Assembly (NCBI GenBank): GCA_051453625.1
Contig: JBOZIK010000001.1
Span: 250,045,725-250,072,738, forward strand
DNA from: Welwitschia mirabilis
Taxonomy: Eukaryota; Gnetophyta; Gnetopsida; Welwitschiales
Length of the DNA: 27,014 nt
Reading direction: 5' to 3'
Shown here piece after piece: positions 10,139-19,946 of the stretch. The position numbers and the translations under genes were made by a program. The stretch's first letter is position 1; each line of letters begins with the position of its first letter. The notes under the pieces were generated by a model. That model saw nothing but the letters and a program-made list of their open reading frames with translations, was not told the DNA's origin and did not search any database.

Positions 10139-11196
10139 TGATGAATTACCAACTTGGCCATATTTGAAGATGATTCTGAGATTGCTTTTTCATACTTTTA
10201 ATAGGATTTATAATAAAATTAATAATTTTATTATCCAAAACTAAAAACAAAGAATCAAGCATTATTTTGATGAAAAATGAAAAATTTTGGAGGATTTTAA
10301 GAGGCCATCCACCTGGTTATTTGTATGAGAAAAGGAGATGATGACCTAGTATCAAATTTTAACTAGCACTAGATTCCACCTATCATCATATTTTAAGAAG
10401 AGAAAATAGTAGTTAAATAAGGGAAGAAAGTAATTACCTATTACTATAGTCCATCTATTATAGGATTCTACTTAGGGTTAAATTTCAGGAATTCTAAGTA
10501 GCAGTAGATAATGAATAGTGATTTTTTATTATTTAAATTGTAATGTACCCATTTCTTATTGGTTAATATTTTTAAATTCTCATCCAAAAATGCTTTATGT
10601 ATTTCATTTTTTCTTTTTTCTTACTATCAAAGTAGCTTATAATATTGGAGTATTTTGGTCAATGAATTCATGTGTTTATAGAGAATGTTTTCTTTGGTAT
10701 TAAGTTGTGTTTCCTCTATTAAAGAAATAATTTTTATAATTGGATGTATTTGAAGTAAAATTGATAATAAAATCAAGTGTTATTATACTTAAAATTTTAT
10801 CTCTTTATCCTACTTGTGTTTATGTTAATGTGAAATTAATGCTATTATAGATTAAATCTAATATTCACATAGAGCATAATGAGTAACTTAAATGATAATA
10901 AGTTAGATTGATTAATTAATTGCATTTAAAAAATTTATTTTCATTACATTACATGATTATTTTCATTACATTCCATCTTATCATTTGCATTGATGATTTT
11001 ATTCTTTAGTTATTGAAGTATTAAAAATAATGATGTAATTTCATTTTCAAGTAAATTAGTTTTTTAATATTCCTTCATTTGATTTACAATTTTGTAACAT
11101 TTGGATTGTATCCTATATTACTTTGTGTCATGTGCTAAGGTTATGGTTGTAATTGGTAATTGAAGAAATATTTCATGGAGTATATGAAGGAATGTA
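10139..11196 (+). repeat. 3' LTR of nested element
   Basis: Starts TG at 10,139 and ends at ...aatgta (probably from ...CA). It aligns with 5,569-6,637 in order over its whole length. The left half carries 'ggaggattttaagaggccat' and the right half 'tcatgtgctaagg'. Two open stretches inside it (10,518-10,703 + and the low end of 11,118-11,390 -) are LTR sequence, not genes. Confidence 0.8.
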
Positions 11197-11201
11197 AATA
11201 T
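11197..11201. repeat. right target-site duplication (aatat)
   Basis: Pairs with aacat at 5,564-5,568. On the minus strand it supplies the bases that join the two copia halves in frame. Confidence 0.55.
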
Positions 11202-11670
11202 AGAATTTACATCTAAACACCTAAATATGTGAAAGGAACAACTTGCAACTAGACACTTCTTCTTTAAGTGATGCACCATTTTTAAAATATGATTTGTGTA
11301 ATTACTCACATATGTTATGAACCTAATAGATTTTTTCCAAATGCATCTTATACAATCATTGATATAGTTCATGAAGTGTGTCCAATCCATAATGATATAA
11401 TTAATGTACTTAGTAATTCTATTTTATTAAGGCATTCTTAGGCATGTCTTTAGGATCCTAGCCTATTTTGAGGTAAGATAGTCCTTGAAATTATTTGAGA
11501 TGTATATCATTATCATTATCAATGTATAAATTTTTAATGTTATATTTATCCTATTTTTCCACTTTGGCTTTAGATATTTCAAATATACCTAAATATTGAT
11601 ATCTTCATTTGATAAAACACAAGAAAGCCATGTGTGAAAAATCATTAATAAAAGAGATAAATTAGAAATA
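11197..11670 (-). pseudogene. copia integrase core
   Basis: Integrase would insert the DNA copy into the genome. Minus-strand blocks are FISFINDFSHMAFLCFIK (11,609-11,666; family F-I-T-F-I-D-D-F-S-R with the first catalytic Asp region), IFEISKAKVEK then KNLYIDNDNDI (about 11,497-11,570; family K-x-L-R-T-D-N-G-G-E-Y with the second Asp), a reduced MPKNALIK block (for T-P-Q-Q-N-G), and SHI-stop-VFRCKF (11,197-11,232; family S-H-L-R-V-F-G-C). The first catalytic aspartate appears as asparagine (FINDF). Stops are present; it is inactive. Confidence 0.85.
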
Positions 11671-11710
11671 TTCTTAAAGTCTATTAATAAGCATGCAATT
11701 ACATAGATTA

Positions 11711-11908
11711 TTATGAATAAGAATAAGCTTTCAAATAGCTATCCACTAAACTATTAAAAATTGATGTCAAGGTTTTTATCCAAAATTCATTATTTACATT
11801 AGAGTTACATAATGATGAGCATGAGATATGATTATTCTTATTTATTATATCTAAGATGAATGAATTATGATATTTTATATGAGCATGAAATAAATAATAA
11901 GGTGACAT
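11711..11908 (-). pseudogene. copia GAG-pre-integrase (zinc-binding) domain
   Basis: A 65-codon open stretch. Residues 7-15 read FHAHIKYHN, matching the W-H-x-R-L-G-H-x-N signature of the copia pre-integrase domain. It continues ILDIINKNNHI, like the family L-x-x-M-x-K-x-x-x-V. A downstream Cys survives, but the C-x-x-C pair is not intact. It lies directly upstream of the integrase core, as expected. The open length is a chance survivor of the polyprotein, not a small gene; the methionine start is not meaningful. Confidence 0.8.
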
Positions 11909-12280
11909 ATTAACTAGGAACCTAATGCAAGAAATTTTTCATATTTTAATATAACCTTAAAAGTGCATGGGATTTTCATCCTTGTAATCCTTAATGATAA
12001 GATTATGATGAGAATTTAAATCATTTTATATGTTTCTTAAATTTTCTTTTCTTATAAGATTAAAGGATAAGAGGATTTATGAGCATAAAAAATGAATAAA
12101 TAAAATATTATTAACTAATTTTTTAAAAATTATTGGTAGTTTAAAATTAATTCAATAATAACCTTTAATTATAGTTAGGTTTATGTCTATAAGAAGGATA
12201 TAACTATGTTTTGCTTTGAACATATCAAATTAAACATCTTAAAAGTCATATGCATTATAAAATCATATTAAGAATTTAGG

Positions 12281-15200
12281 ATTTATCATAAAGAACATGA
12301 TATTTTATATAAGTGAATACATAACCCTAAAAATTTACATTAGATTCATAGATTTTATGCTATTTAAAGAACTATAATAATTAATACTTAAATAAGCCTT
12401 AGGAGTTAATTTGATTTTATCCCAATGGACTTGTTAATAATTTGTAGTAAGTTCTTATAATTCACAACATGACTAGTAGTACTTCATTTATTTAAGAGTA
12501 GCATTATATTAGTTTGATTTAATTTTTAACTATGACTAATATCATTAAGAAATTAAAAATTCTTATGATTTCTAAGGGTATTTTTTTGACATTAAAAATA
12601 GATGAATTGGCTTAATATTATTTTTCTTTTAATCCATAAAAAGGAGCTACTTTTAAAACAGTACTAAAAAATAATAGGTCAGTGAAATAAAGGTTTAATG
12701 GATATAAGATTATTACTTAATAAATCATACATTATGTTTGGTTATTTCTTACTTCCATATATGAACCAAATGTAACTTCATAAAGAAGAAATATCTAAGT
12801 ATCATTTCAACAAGTTGATTTAATTAAAAAATGATTATTATGGGTTAATTTTATAACATTTTTTATATTAATCTATGAAATTAATGATTACATCTCATTG
12901 TTTTATTATATAATCTATTCATGCTTATGATAAGTTTAATTATATTTAAAAACATTTTAGAATATAACATATAATTTATAAATCTAAAAAATTATTGTAA
13001 CTTTTTTTTTAATGCATAACATTATTATACTATGAATTATTACCTCAAGCCTAAATTTTTGATAAAATATGGTATTAATAATCATAATTTTTCATTATAT
13101 TGAGTACTAACATATTGCACTTAGAGGTGTTTTTTGTATATTTTAGGTAATATGATCTTGAGATGATTAAAGATCTCAAAACAAAAAATTATGAATTAGT
13201 ATGAGGTTATTTATAATGATCATAATTAGGAGGTTAAGACTAAAGGTGCTAATGTAAAGCATATAAGACTTATTCAACATTTTAATCCTAATAATATTCT
13301 ATAGTTTCTTTTCTGTTATCATATATCATCCTCTTATTAATTTCATAATTATAACTCATTTTGATACTACATACATGATATTATATCATATCATAATTTA
13401 TTAGGACATTAATACCTTAGAAAGTTACATTTAAAAGCTATTATATATTTATTACTAGTTATTTTTGAGTTAAAAATAATGTTTTCATGTGATAGTAACA
13501 TGATACTATAGTTCCATATAATTATTCATAATTTTTCAATGTAAATCACATGGTGAAAATTACAAGTTGTGGCAATAGTTTTATTTGAAACCAGTCTTAG
13601 TGCATCTATAAAAATTCGTACTTAATGTAAATGGGAGATAATGATAATAGCATTTCTACATGTTAAAAAATTCCATTTTAAAGCTAACTACATGCTTATA
13701 AGTTGAATTTCAAACATTGGAAGAAGTTTCCAACTACATTCTATTTGTTATTTCTTTACTTCCAAGTTGATTTTCTCTCTATATTATCTTTAGAATCCTT
13801 TTGAATTTTTCATTCTCATTCATTTGTATCATTTAAATCAATTTTTATTATTCTACATCCTCTTACATTTCATTTTTCATTTTCATTTCTGCCATTTCCA
13901 TCCATCTAAAGGAAACTGTAGAGGTAGTGAAATGCACATGAATGAGTGGTGCATGAGGTAGACAACACATTAGATCTTATAGGAATTTGAATTAAATACT
14001 AATAAAAAGGGAAATGATCATATCTTAAATCAAATAAAAATTCCTTTTCTTTATTTTTTTTGCTTATATTTACATGATTTGTGCATTCTTATCATGTATT
14101 CCTTTTAACTCAATCAAATGTTTTATAGCATGTTGCATCTTTAGTGCTAATGGAATCATAGAATATTTAATACCTATATAAATTAATTTAATTTGCATGA
14201 TTGGTCACTTTTTTTCAAAGAAATAATGTGTTATATTCCTCTTTTCTCTCTTTTTTTTAAATCCATTCTTTTCATTACTTTTAGTACATTTCTTATGATT
14301 TCACCGTTTTACTAAAATAATGGATGATGAATTTATCTTTATTTCTTTTTCTAAGAATAAATTTATTATGTACATATTTAATTTAAAAAAATATAGAGTT
14401 TTAAATTTTTATTATTACATTAGTACCTGTTGCTATCTTCCTCTTTTCTGAAATTGTAGTAGAACTAGTGAATTATACTACATGTTTTAATTATATCTTT
14501 TTTTTTGTAATTCAAATTCCTCTAAAATACTATTAGTATATTTATTCATGATTTAGTAACTATTACTGACCTCCAAAATTCCATTTATGACAATAAAGTT
14601 TTAGTTCTGCTTAGAAAAAAAGTTTGAACTATAATTTTATTTTTTTCTTTTACATATTAAATTTATTTATCAATATTGATATGTTTTATAAAATTTAGTA
14701 TTTAATATTGTATTATTTTTTGAGTAGTTTTAGAATATTAAATTCATTTTATTAAGTATTATAATTTTCTAGGTATTCCTGTTCAAAGTAAGATTGACTA
14801 CAAGTTTTGTTGATTTTTCTAGAGAGTCTCTTTATTATTTATTTTAGTTAATGTTAATTAATATTGAATATTTAGACTATTTTAAGATATATTATAAATA
14901 TTCTTAGCATTATAAAAATTTATAACTCCTCGTTTTTTAAGCTTGTTCTCTCCCTTTTATTTCTCTTACCTATCTTTCCTTTGTTTCTTCTAGTCAAAAT
15001 ATCACAAAATTAGTTTTATTACATAAACATTTACCTATTGGTTTTTATTAGTTTACTTTTATTCATAATCTAATCTAGATATTACATGATGTTATATTGT
15101 ATTCAGGTTTAATTAAGAATTATCCTTCAAATCAAATTATATTAATTTTCAAAGTTAGTTGGTTTGCTATGTTATTTTAAAGAATCATGTTATTTAAATT

Positions 15201-15747
15201 ATATCTTTTGATTCTAAGTTTTTCTACTATTAGTCCATAGTGAAATAAGATATTTGAATGACTCATATGCATCACCATTACATTTTGTTAAATAGTGAAC
15301 ATTTCATATAAAATTAATTGTACTTAACAATGACTTAACTAATTTTGATTTTTTTAACTCTTTTAATTATTTATTTGAGTTATAAGTGACTATTATATTA
15401 ATTTTAAATGTTTATACACTATTATTTGTTTCTAATTTAATGTATTTCTATTTTTACATCTCATGAAATTTTGTTCTTTTTATACATGTAGTTTTTAGTG
15501 TTAATTATTTATCATAATGAATTGTATGTCATTTAGAGATAGTTGTCATATCATGTAAATTGATAATTTAATAAAACACTATATAATATTTGTAAAATAA
15601 TCTATGCAAGTGTGTTTTGTGAGTTTGATTCTTGTGTTCTTCCACTATATATGCAATTTGATCCAAATTATTTATTTATGCTTTTGTAGTGAATTATTTA
15701 TGCTTGATATTCTTTTACTCTATTAAGTTATTATGTTAAGTACACAA
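12281..15747. other. gene-free AT-rich sequence, old transposon debris
   Basis: No reading frame or family motif could be supported on either strand over 3.4 kb. By position it should contain the gag and 5' LTR of the minus-strand copia element and, further right, the 5' end of the plus-strand Athila-like element. I could not recognise LTR ends. Around 13,690-14,060 composition is more balanced and pyrimidine-rich, and 14,920-15,000 resembles an untranslated leader (tctctccc.. blocks). Neither can be assigned. Confidence 0.45.
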
Positions 15748-15855
15748 ATTTTTTTAAATTTTTTTTAATACCTTAAAAGACTTTTTTGGGGAATTGAACT
15801 TATGAGCACAAAGTACCATATGCATTACTCCACCATTTGTGTGTCTCCAAATATT
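15748..15855 (-). mobile_element. tRNA-related, SINE-like module with pol III A and B boxes
   Basis: On the minus strand, 'atggtggagtaatgca' (15,821-15,836) resembles the A box TRGCNNAGTGG. 'agttcaattcccc' (15,788-15,800) resembles the B box GGTTCGANNCC with the CG decayed. The two are about 30 bases apart, normal for a tRNA-type promoter. The tail is AT-rich (15,748-15,780). The spacing and the AGTTCAATTCCCC end suggest a tRNA-derived SINE head or a degenerate tRNA-like sequence. I cannot fold a full cloverleaf, so this is not called a tRNA gene. Confidence 0.4.
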
Positions 15856-16424
15856 TTTGCAAAGGCTTCAAACATGATTTTATTATTTTAAAAGTTAAGT
15901 TTTCCCTATGTTCAAGATTAGTGTACTGTAGGAAAACACTCTTGACTTTTATATGAAATATTATACTTATGTATTTTAAGAGAGATACACTTATGAAATT
16001 TTCTTTGTTTTAAGTTCTTTCTATACTACAAAAACTTTTAAGAACTAAATTACTATAATTATTCTTCTACATGGACACACATAACTTTATTACTTTTTGT
16101 GTATCTCTCTTTATGTTACTTTACATACTATGCATATATAAGTAAATCTTGGATTTGTAGTGAAAAATCATTTGAAATATTACATAGCTATAAGTATACA
16201 TCACAAAATTAACCTTTTTCATCTTTATTATCACTATCACCTTATTAAGATTTTGATCATCTTGCTTAGACTTTACATTCTATCTTATTTTTCAAATGGG
16301 TGTCCATGATAGTAATTCCTAAAATTCTAATTTTAGACCTATTCTTAAGAAATGTTCTAAAGGTTAAAAAGCTAATTCCTATTTTTCTTTCATTTCCAAT
16401 ATCATAGTTTCTATCCTAAATATT
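15856..16424. other. gene-free sequence upstream of gag relic
   Basis: Lies just upstream of the Athila-like gag block on the plus strand. No frame can be followed and no primer binding site was recognised. It is probably a decayed leader or the beginning of gag. Confidence 0.4.
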
Positions 16425-16562
16425 AACAATTTTCTTGATTTTTATGGATTGCATTATGAGGATTTCTATGTGTTTCTTTAATAATTTCACTTAGTTTTAA
16501 AATTATACTCCAACTCATTTACATATAATCAAATTATCATATATTCCTCTTATTTTAAAAGA
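16425..16562 (+). pseudogene. Athila/Tat-type retrotransposon gag fragment
   Basis: The frame reads NNFLDFYGLHYEDFYVFL, two stops, then FHLV and later SNSFTYNQII. This follows the plant gypsy gag block F-x-G-L-x-x-E-D-P-x-x-H-L-x-E-F-x-x-V...GV-T-E-D-x-I, with residues in the right order and spacing. Gag builds the capsid that houses the element RNA. The fragment is broken by stops (taa taa) and loses similarity after 16,562. It belongs with the gag C-terminal and protease pieces at 17.7-18.1 kb on the same strand. Confidence 0.65.
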
Positions 16563-17703
16563 TAAAACTAGACATTAGGTTAGTCTTATTTTTAATAACA
16601 AGAATCTTTTAAATTTTGAAACATTTAAAGATTTTTCCATTGAGAAATTTATGCCTATAACTCATATTAATTAGATAAGAAAGCTTATTATTATCTTTAA
16701 GCAACATTATGATAAATTTTATTCTAAAGATTTTAAATGTTTAAAAGATCTTATTATTAAAAATCCCAATTATGGCTTTAATGTCTGAAAATAAGTTTAT
16801 GTTTTTTAGAAGAAGTAAATTAAAAATTAGAAAAATGATAGAAACATTAATAAAGAAGAATTATTAAAATCAAAATCCAATGGAGCTTAAAAATAATTAG
16901 AATAAATGATATATATTATACAAAGATGGAAATATATAAAAAATGATTATGTTAAAAGTACAATTATCATGAATGATCTTATAAATAAGGATAAATAAAA
17001 TTATGAATTAGTAAAGGAAACAAAAGTTTTCTCTACTCAATTAGAAAATATCAAATTACAACAAGTTTATGTAAAGTATAACTTGAACGTATTCAAGTTT
17101 ATATTTTTATAAGTTGTGTTAAGTAGAGGACTATTTTATTAATTCCTGTTAAAGTACTAAGAAGCCCAAAGTTATTTACATCATCATAATTTTTATAAAG
17201 CTCATGTATTTCATTAGAATTATCATGCTTCTTTGTCATTTAATAAGTACCTTAATTATCATCTAAAAAATCTCCTTAAAAATCAAAATTATAATGCTTT
17301 TGATTATTTCATTAAGTAATCTCAATAGTAACCCAAACCTTACCTCTCCTTCCATCTCAAAATAATAAGGTAAAATAAATAATGAAGCTGTTGATAAATT
17401 AAATAAATGCAATAAATTCTTAAATTTATGTGTTAACAAAAAAATAAGAAGGAGAGTTATGCTAGTCTCCCATCTTAGTCTACTCCTAACCTAAATCATG
17501 TAATATTATGTAAGAGTGTAATGATGTAAATTCCATTATGTTAATAAGTCATAAAATAGTTTCTAAATCTAATCATAAACTTATAGAAGGTGATTATTCA
17601 AAGAAGTTAATAGAAAATATTCAATAAGTTTTAAAAGAGAACTATAGATAATTCAGTTCTTTTATCTAGTCATATTTAACATTATAAAATTAGTAATTAG
17701 GAG
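16563..17703 (+). pseudogene. decayed middle of the Athila-like gag
   Basis: About 1.1 kb between two recognisable gag pieces of one element, the distance expected for the central gag region. No continuous frame or zinc-knuckle can be read. Composition is very A-rich between 16,780 and 17,060. Confidence 0.4.
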
Positions 17704-17943
17704 GATATTTGTAAAATATTTAAATATGTTAATATTAACCTTATCTTTCTCAATGTCATTAAGCAATTTCCATCTTATGCTAAGTTTCTCAAAGAACTTT
17801 ACACTTATAAAAGTAAAATTCAACCACTAAAGAAAATAGTTAATCTTATTACCTTTACTACTTTTGTGTTGCAATGTAAAATTCTTATTAAGTATGATGA
17901 CCCTAGATACCATACCATTACCATTACTATTGTACTTAATTAT
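17704..17943 (+). pseudogene. Athila-type gag C-terminal / pre-protease region
   Basis: An 80-codon stretch open up to a stop at about 17,941. It reads DICKIFKYVNINLIFLNVIK and then QFPSYAKFLKELYTYKSK. Athila-type polyproteins have F-x-K-V-x-I-N-I-P-L-L-D-A-I-x-Q-x-P-S-Y-A-K-F-L-K-D-L at this place, followed by a K-Y-K-D-P-G-x-x-T-I stretch, here KYDDPRYHTI. The match is long and specific. A shift to another plus frame is needed to enter the protease block that follows, so the product is broken. Confidence 0.85.
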
Positions 17944-18120
17944 TGAAACCTCCTTCATTAATTTAGGAGCTAAAGTTAATGTGATGCCTAAATCTATTTT
18001 TCAAGTCCTATGTTTTAATGATGTAGATTATATTGATGTAACTATTTTTATGGCTAATGAAACTTTGCTTAAATACTTAAAAATTTTAAAAGATGTAATA
18101 ATTCAAATAGATAATTTAAG
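17944..18120 (+). pseudogene. Athila-type retropepsin with altered active site
   Basis: Part of an 89-codon open stretch (17,864-18,133), of which only the later part is in the true frame. It reads FINLGAKVNVMPKSIFQVL, matching the Athila protease box L-L-D-L-G-A-S-V-N-L-M-P-x-S-V-Y-x-x-L. It continues with MANETLLKYLKILKDVIIQI, for the family's L-A-D-R-S-V-K-x-P-x-G-I-x-E-D-V-L-V-Q-V. The catalytic aspartate of D-L-G-A is asparagine. Similarity stops at about 18,120, where the minus-strand LTR array begins, so the rest of the protease and RT are missing. Confidence 0.85.
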
Positions 18121-18157
18121 GGGCTTGCAATAGTCAAGACATGAGAGCTGTACCTTC

Positions 18158-18332
18158 ATAGTTCTCAGTATGATCCATGATGAGGTTTTAGGTAAAGGAT
18201 TCTAAATGCTTAAAAAAGGATTCTCAAGAATATTGAATGATCCAAATATTAAATATTTGGATCATAGTTCTCAGTATGATCCATGGTGAGGTTTTAGGTA
18301 AAGGGTTCTAAATGCTTAAAAAAGGATTCTCA
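18158..18332. repeat. 69-bp block duplicated in tandem within LTR A
   Basis: 18,158-18,226 and 18,264-18,332 are the same 69-bp sequence (start atagttctcagta, end ggattctca) with two substitutions, offset 106 bp. LTRs B and D have a single copy, so the duplication arose in A alone. A 12-bp-arm palindrome lies between the copies. Confidence 0.9.
18238..18264. repeat. perfect 12-bp-arm palindrome with TAA centre
   Basis: TGATCCAAATAT-taa-ATATTTGGATCA. It sits exactly between the duplicated 69-bp blocks. The other LTRs read 'gaatgaccaaaacctc' or similar here, so the inverted arm is new to this copy. Confidence 0.9.
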
Positions 18333-18938
18333 TATTAGATGTAATAATTGAGATACAAATATCCAAGTTTTGGTAAACCAAGAATGATTAATGAATAGTA
18401 TGCCTTATCAAAAGGGTGTCAAATACCCATTTTTCTAGACTATCATTCCTATGTTCAATAGGTATCCTTGAGGTGGAATAACCCCCTAAAGACACAAGAC
18501 ATTATGTCATGCACAACTAGATGGGTTATAAATAGTACTCTGATTATTTGACAACCACTCCTATAGTTAATAAAAGCCCTTTAGATGGTCCAACCACTAA
18601 AGTTGCATGATTTTATCACTCAGAAAAGTTTTTAGGCATGGAATATAATTCACATACAAGATATTATATGCATAAGAAAAATATTTAAAAGATGTAAGAA
18701 AGAAATAGATGGAAGTACATAAACTCTATAAGAAATAACATGAAAGCCAAGAACCATATAAGAAATTAAAGCAGACCATAGAACCATACAATAAATAATA
18801 TGAAAGTCAAGAATCATACCAAATTTATAGATGAAACTCAAGATCTTATGAAGATTTCAAGGCTCCTTTTCAAGCTTCAAGATTCTATAGTGAAGGGTTC
18901 TCCAAAAACAAAAGTGAGGGAATAGGAGGATGAGGGTC

Positions 18939-18949
18939 CTATTTATAAC
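18939..18949 (-). promoter_or_regulatory. TATA box of LTR A
   Basis: The minus strand reads gttataaataggacc. The element is kept in all four LTR copies at the same place, about 430-440 bp after the LTR start. Transcription from here would run toward lower coordinates, antisense to the Athila gag/protease relic. Confidence 0.7.
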
Positions 18950-19385
18950 TGAGGTTTGTTGGAATATAAAGGGTCATGATAATATAAAGATAAAACATCA
19001 TAAAAGAGGATGATTAAGTGGTAAGGATTTCCTTATGTTGCCAGGCCACTAGATAAATCAATAAATGATAATTATGCTTATCATAGTTAAATAATGAAAC
19101 GTTAGTAGCAATAAAGTATTCCATAAATCTGATATTAATTTATCTAAATTTTAAAAATAATAAATAAGCATATTTATTCAAAATAATTTCAATTTTAAAT
19201 CTATAATACATTGGCATTTTCTAAAATAAGAAATTAATGAATAAAGTCAAGACAAAATAATAATTATGGGACTATTATCTATTAACATAAAATATTTCCC
19301 TTATAACATTTCGCATTACTTTTTAACTTCTTTATTAAAAAATATTTTAAACTTAAATCTTGATTATTAAAAATTTGGGATGTAA

Positions 19386-19402
19386 AATTTCTCCATCCCC
19401 TA
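19386..19402 (-). other. polypurine tract of interior A
   Basis: The minus strand reads aggggatggagaaatttt and then the LTR start tacatccc. Unit B has aatggatggagaaat at 22,763-22,778. This is the expected plus-strand priming position. Confidence 0.65.
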
Positions 19403-19499
19403 AGAGGTTTTATCCTCAAAACTAGAAATTAGCAAAATATTTACCTCTTCAAAATACTCTACTTCTACTTATTCCCATGATAAAGTTAGTTCTTTAACA

Positions 19500-19730
19500 A
19501 GTTGTTGGGTATAAAAATTAAATAAATCAATCATGATTCTACATTTTTCATGTTGTTAACACCTTAAAAAGTTATAGGATTTGTCTTCTTAAATCATTTT
19601 CTTTATAGAATTACCATCTTCCTTATTGTTGTTTTACTCTTGAACATCATCCACTAAGTTATCAACTGCTTTTACTAATGTTGTAACTCTAGTTGATCTA
19701 TTAATTTCTCTTTTTAGGTGTAATATAATA
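19500..19730 (-). pseudogene. gag N-terminal fragment, unit A
   Basis: The minus frames read STRVTTLVKAVDNLVDDVQE, a polar stretch, then after a frameshift FKKTNPITF-GVNNMKNVES. Unit B has the same protein with fewer breaks. The F-x-R/K-x-N-P-x-x-F-x-G-x-x-x-P-x-x-x-E-x-W block is typical of the gag start of Tekay/Del-type gypsy elements. In-frame stops and the shift make it non-functional. It follows the PBS motifs and 33-bp repeats, as a gag start should. Confidence 0.7.
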
Positions 19731-19782
19731 TTTTAAAAAATAAACTACACATATCATAAGTCCATGTTAAATAGTTAAGTTA

Positions 19783-19946
19783 AGTAAATTCACAAACCTG
19801 ATAATAGTTATACTCAGTGAGTTTATCAATTTGACAACATTACACCCAGTGAGATTACAAGCTTAAAAAGAGTTATGCCTAGTGAATTCATCAACTTAAT
19901 CATAGTTGTTTCAAGTAAATTTGAAACCTAAGCTTTAATACCAAAT
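19783..19946. repeat. 33-bp tandem repeat, five units (interior A)
   Basis: Units begin at about 19,783, 19,816, 19,848, 19,881 and 19,914 (spacing 33, 32, 33, 33). The consensus on + is agtgaattcatcaacttaat followed by aatagttatacct. Part of the minus strand here is open and gives an 11-residue repeat (SLGI/SLGV), but stops occur in other units. Confidence 0.8.

Larger units (their letters stand above)
5569..11196 (+). mobile_element. LTR retrotransposon (Ty3/gypsy-like) nested in copia integrase
   Basis: An old, 5.6-kb element with two diverged LTRs in direct orientation (5,569-6,637 and 10,139-11,196). A PBS-like site lies two bases after the first LTR and a short purine-rich stretch lies before the second. 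The element sits inside a copia integrase, with imperfect 5-bp duplications on each side. The interior is only about 3.5 kb, too short for a full gag-pol, and shows no readable reverse transcriptase. At most there is a trace of the integrase zinc-binding region. It is therefore a deleted or non-autonomous copy, assigned to Ty3/gypsy mainly on the PBS type. Confidence 0.8.
11197..12280 (-). pseudogene. Ty1/copia pol relic, upstream half (protease linker, GAG-pre-integrase, integrase core)
   Basis: Reading down from about 12,280, the minus strand gives a weak match to the protease-to-integrase linker (around 12,180-12,260, 'YDF-DV-FD'). It then gives a GAG-pre-integrase domain (11,711-11,908) and an integrase core with readable D-D region blocks down to 11,197. 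Several stops and small frameshifts occur. The downstream half of the same gene is at 3,960-5,568, separated by the nested LTR element. The polyprotein N-terminus (gag, protease active site) is not readable above 12,280. Confidence 0.82.
18128..19384 (-). repeat. LTR A, 3'-truncated
   Basis: Contains the LTR start (19,384 downward, 'tttacatccc'), TATA box and R/U5-like part, homologous to 21,464-22,762. The remaining 1.35 kb of the LTR seen in unit B (20,109-21,463) is absent, and the sequence passes into the plus-strand Athila relic at about 18,120-18,128. It carries a private 106-bp tandem duplication near its left end. A 63-codon reading at 18,650-18,841 (-) is LTR repeat sequence, not a gene. 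Confidence 0.8.

Noticed and set aside
10518-10703. 61-codon ORF (+)
   Set aside because: Lies inside the 3' LTR of the nested element and is not open in the 5' LTR.
5569-11196. Reading the copies at 5.6-6.6 and 10.1-11.2 kb as a segmental duplication of copia sequence
   Set aside because: The in-frame copia junction, the PBS after the first copy, the purine stretch before the second and the 5-bp flank match all fit LTRs of an inserted element better.
12290-12470. Second copia integrase C-terminal (KLTPKA...YSS) match on the minus strand
   Set aside because: It would lie upstream of the pre-integrase domain of the same relic, where protease is expected; the true C-terminal block is at 5,430-5,563. 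A chance or protease-linker similarity is more likely.
18650-18841. 63-codon ORF (-)
   Set aside because: Translation of the ~30/60-bp repeat within LTR A; the repeat, not selection, explains the open frame.
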